64,000 nt of DNA from positions 14,686,154-14,750,153 of the forward strand of contig OU342822.1 of assembly GCA_910591455.2 (NCBI GenBank), given 5' to 3'. Shown in pieces: positions 61,807 through 64,000 of this stretch. A program made the translations under genes and the position numbers. Positions within the stretch are counted from its first letter, which is position 1. Every line of letters begins with the position of its first letter. Origin of the DNA: Pholis gunnellus. Lineage: Eukaryota > Chordata > Actinopteri > Perciformes > Pholidae. The notes under the pieces are model-generated. The model was not told the origin of the DNA and searched no databases. It saw only the letters and a program-made list of their open reading frames with translations.

Positions 61807-63218
61807 CTGATTAAGAAAAATAATATTTAGAATATGATATAAGAATAACATAATTTTTTTTTGTCATCATATTGTGCAATTTCTTTAGTTGCAAAGTAAC
61901 AATGCAGCATTTGCATTTCTAAACAATTTAATAAAATGTAATTTGAGCTTAAGTACATTTTTCTCTTCAAAGATTAAAACAAACATTGCTGGTACCTGGG
62001 TAGGGTATTCTTCCATAGGTGACTATCTCTGTGAGCAGGATGCCAAAGGACCACACATCCGATTTAATGGTGAATGTGCCAAAATTGATGGCCTCTGGAG
62101 CCGTCCACTTGATGGGAAATTTGGCTCCTATAGTTGCCAGAAAGAGGGTTAAAAAAAAAAGCAGAAGAAATTGTTTTATTGAACTGTAGAGAATAGGTGT
62201 GTGTGTGTGCATGAGTGTGTGTCTGAATGTGTGTTTATACCTCTTAATGTGGTGTAATATGACAACATGTACCCTGACACAATAGAGATTTAAATACAGA
62301 AAGAGATATTACTGTAACATTTATTCAGAGGTGTAAATGTCTTTAACCTCTCTGCTTTTCTGGCAATGATTGACAGAATACAAGGGATTACCAAAAAATA
62401 GACATTCCCAACATCATTATATACAAATTCTTTCTCAAATAAATTTCTGAAATATTTACTGTAATCACAATATACAGTACATTGCTATCAAGGTGTAACA
62501 TGTCATATACTATGATGGAAGAGTGTATCCATATCGTCCACAGCTGTGTATGCATAGGACAGATGTTTGCATGGAGATGCAACTCAAATGATGCATTCAG
62601 GACCACAGCCACCATTGAGGACACTTAGGTCTTCGATATTTTTATTCTGTGAATTTCTTTAGCAACTTGGGGAGGGTTCATATTCCACAGTGAAAGCTTA
62701 CACGTGTTAGGGGTTTGGGCTTGTTGGGCCTTATTTTAGGCAGTCTAGAAAAAACATAGAAAGACGTTACAGTATTTCACGTCTATGCCACATGCTGGCT
62801 CTTCCATCTTGTTTCTTTAAAAAGGCTTTTAAACTCTTCATTCGAGAGGGTTGCCCTTTCAACATTTAAATCTATTTTCTTTTGAGTTTGAGTGCACTTA
62901 TTGTAAGTCCCTTTGGACAAAACCATCTGCCAAATTATTGTTGTGTAATGTGATTTATACCCTCATGTTCCGGGATAAGGATGTACAATTTAATCAAAAG
63001 CTCTATAAATACTCTTGGCTTCGGCACTGGATGCATTTATAGTGGGGAAACACTGCACATACTGCACCTTCTTGAGCTGTGTATTCCGACTCAATGATCC
63101 TGGCCAGGCCAAAGTCTGCCACCTTGCAGTGCAGGGTGTCGCTGACCAGAATGTTGGCTGCACGCACGTCTCGGTGGATGTAGTTCTTCTTTTCGATGAA
63201 CGCCATGCCTTCAGCTAC
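61604..63218 (-). CDS. blk: Src-family tyrosine kinase, Lck/Blk branch, C-terminal half of kinase domain (partial; 5' exons beyond window)
   Basis: Three exons, 63218-63068, 62127-61996 and 61806-61604, encode the last ~160 residues of a Src-family kinase that signals beneath lymphocyte antigen receptors. Visible: catalytic loop HRDVRAAN, DFG in VADFGLAR, activation-loop Tyr in IIESEYTAQEGA, substrate-groove KFPIKWTAPEAI, and inhibitory tail Tyr in ATEGQYEMQP. Exons of 151 and 132 nt match the usual 154 and 132 nt of the family, less one codon. The shortened IIESEYTAQEG loop, RPEERPTFEFLQ and QYEMQP resemble BLK. GTFTIKSDVWSFGILLTEIV and GMTNPEVI resemble LCK. Family call is certain; blk versus lck rests on remembered sequences. 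Confidence 0.8.
61996..62127 (-). CDS. blk: Src-family kinase exon: APE motif and helix F
   Basis: 132 nt, the canonical size for this exon in Src-family genes. The acceptor is caactatag and the donor is CCCAG|gtacca. It encodes GAKFPIKWTAPEAINFGTFT, then IKSDVWSFGILLTEIVTYGR and IPYPG. Confidence 0.97.
63068..63218 (-). CDS. blk: Src-family kinase exon: catalytic loop and activation loop
   Basis: 151 nt. The acceptor is cgacag and the donor is GAAG|gtgcag (a weaker donor than the others). It encodes VAEGMAFIEKKNYIHRDVRA, ANILVSDTLHCKVADFGLAR and IIESEYTAQE. HRD Asp, AAN Asn and DFG Asp are all present, so the kinase should be active. The exon is one codon shorter than most Src-family genes because one residue before the activation-loop Tyr is absent, as in BLK. 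Confidence 0.96.
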
Positions 63219-63730
63219 CTGTCGTATAGAGAGGAAGAGAGAATTATTGTAAAAAAAAAGCTTCTTAAAGGAATTATCAGATCAAATGCAAAGTCAGGAA
63301 ATGAAGCTGTAGGTCATTCATTTGTCCAAAGGAATAACACAATTTGAAGCATATCTGTTTTACAGCACACTGAACCCATAGAGTAAATGGATTTATTACA
63401 CACACTGCATGTGTCGGTTTCCTTTTATCAGTGTGTACGGTTTTGCAGCAACAGCACGTGTGTCTATGTGTGTGTGAATAGTTGTTTGCATGTATTTTAA
63501 TGGCAGCAAAGAGGGTTTAACAGGATGTGCCAACTCTCAGGAAGTCAAAAGGCCTTTTTTTTTGGAGGGGCAAAAGAGTTCTGAGGGAGCTCACTGTAAA
63601 TGGAAAAATAGCATGATTTCCTGTCCGGATGTTAATAATTGACGTAGCGTGAGGCTTTCAAGCAAGACACGCTAACGCTCCACCACAGAAACCACACAGC
63701 TGCTGCTGACAGTTTCCACGTGTATTTACA

Positions 63731-63770
63731 CCATAGCTGGTGTCAGAGCACCATAGCTGGTGTCAGAGCA
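63731..63770. repeat. 20-bp tandem duplication
   Basis: CCATAGCTGGTGTCAGAGCA occurs twice in perfect tandem, then a third partial start (CCATA). It lies in a kinase intron. Confidence 0.9.
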
Positions 63771-64000
63771 CCATACGATAACTCGTTCAAAAGAGAAGCT
63801 AGTGTGTATAAATAGCCCTTGAGGTCAGCAAGAATGGCAATTTGGTTTTTGTCAGAGAATAAAAAAATCGGTGCATACTAATATGTTGTTCAACAACAGC
63901 AGCAGCAAACAAAGTTGCTGTATTTATACAAATTAAAAACTAAATTAAAAAGCATCGAAAACGCTTTCATTGTATCATTGAGCGGTGTTATGAAAAGGCC

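Larger units (their letters stand above)
61807..64000 (-). other. Introns of the Src-family kinase gene
   Basis: Introns are 61807-61995 and 62128-63067, with the start of the next upstream intron from 63219 to the window edge. The preceding kinase exon was not found before 64000. A 20-bp tandem duplication lies at 63731-63770. Confidence 0.75.

Overview
The window looks like nuclear DNA of a ray-finned fish, probably a spiny-rayed (percomorph) teleost. Short exons with GT-AG introns sit far apart in AT-rich DNA. There are many CA/GT microsatellites and homopolymer runs, and several interspersed-repeat fragments typical of teleost genomes. There is no bacterial, plasmid or viral gene content. 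No program or database was available: exons were joined by hand from reading phase, splice sites and remembered family proteins.

Three protein genes are supported. (1) Bases 13289-29905, + strand: a low density lipoprotein receptor adaptor protein 1 (ldlrap1/ARH) gene. Eight consecutive in-phase coding exons are visible, plus one optional 29-nt exon. Its first exon is not in the window, so bases 1-13288 are probably intron 1. (2) Bases 36684-53165, - strand: a complete fndc5 (irisin precursor) gene of six coding exons, about 220 residues, including a 42-nt last exon. (3) Bases 61604-63218, - strand: the last three coding exons of a Src-family tyrosine kinase of the Lck/Blk branch, best matched to blk. 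The rest of that gene lies beyond base 64000.

Layout: ldlrap1 and fndc5 converge, with stop codons 6.8 kb apart (29905 and 36684). That gap holds their 3' UTRs, a TTAA-flanked MITE-like element (30948-31328) and simple repeats. fndc5 and the kinase point the same way, separated by about 8 kb (53.8-61.6 kb) with no recognisable gene. A probable fndc5 promoter with TATA and CACGTG motifs lies at 53.79-53.82 kb. Intron 1 of fndc5 is about 7.2 kb.

The genes are not an operon and share no obvious pathway: an endocytic adaptor, a secreted/shed myokine precursor and a lymphoid signalling kinase. From memory, human FNDC5, LCK and LDLRAP1 all lie on chromosome arm 1p, so conserved linkage is likely. 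I found no undescribed system. The points most worth checking are a frame-switching micro-exon in ldlrap1, loss of the usual clathrin and AP-2 binding residues in that protein, the tiny fndc5 last exon, and the mixed Lck/Blk character of the kinase.
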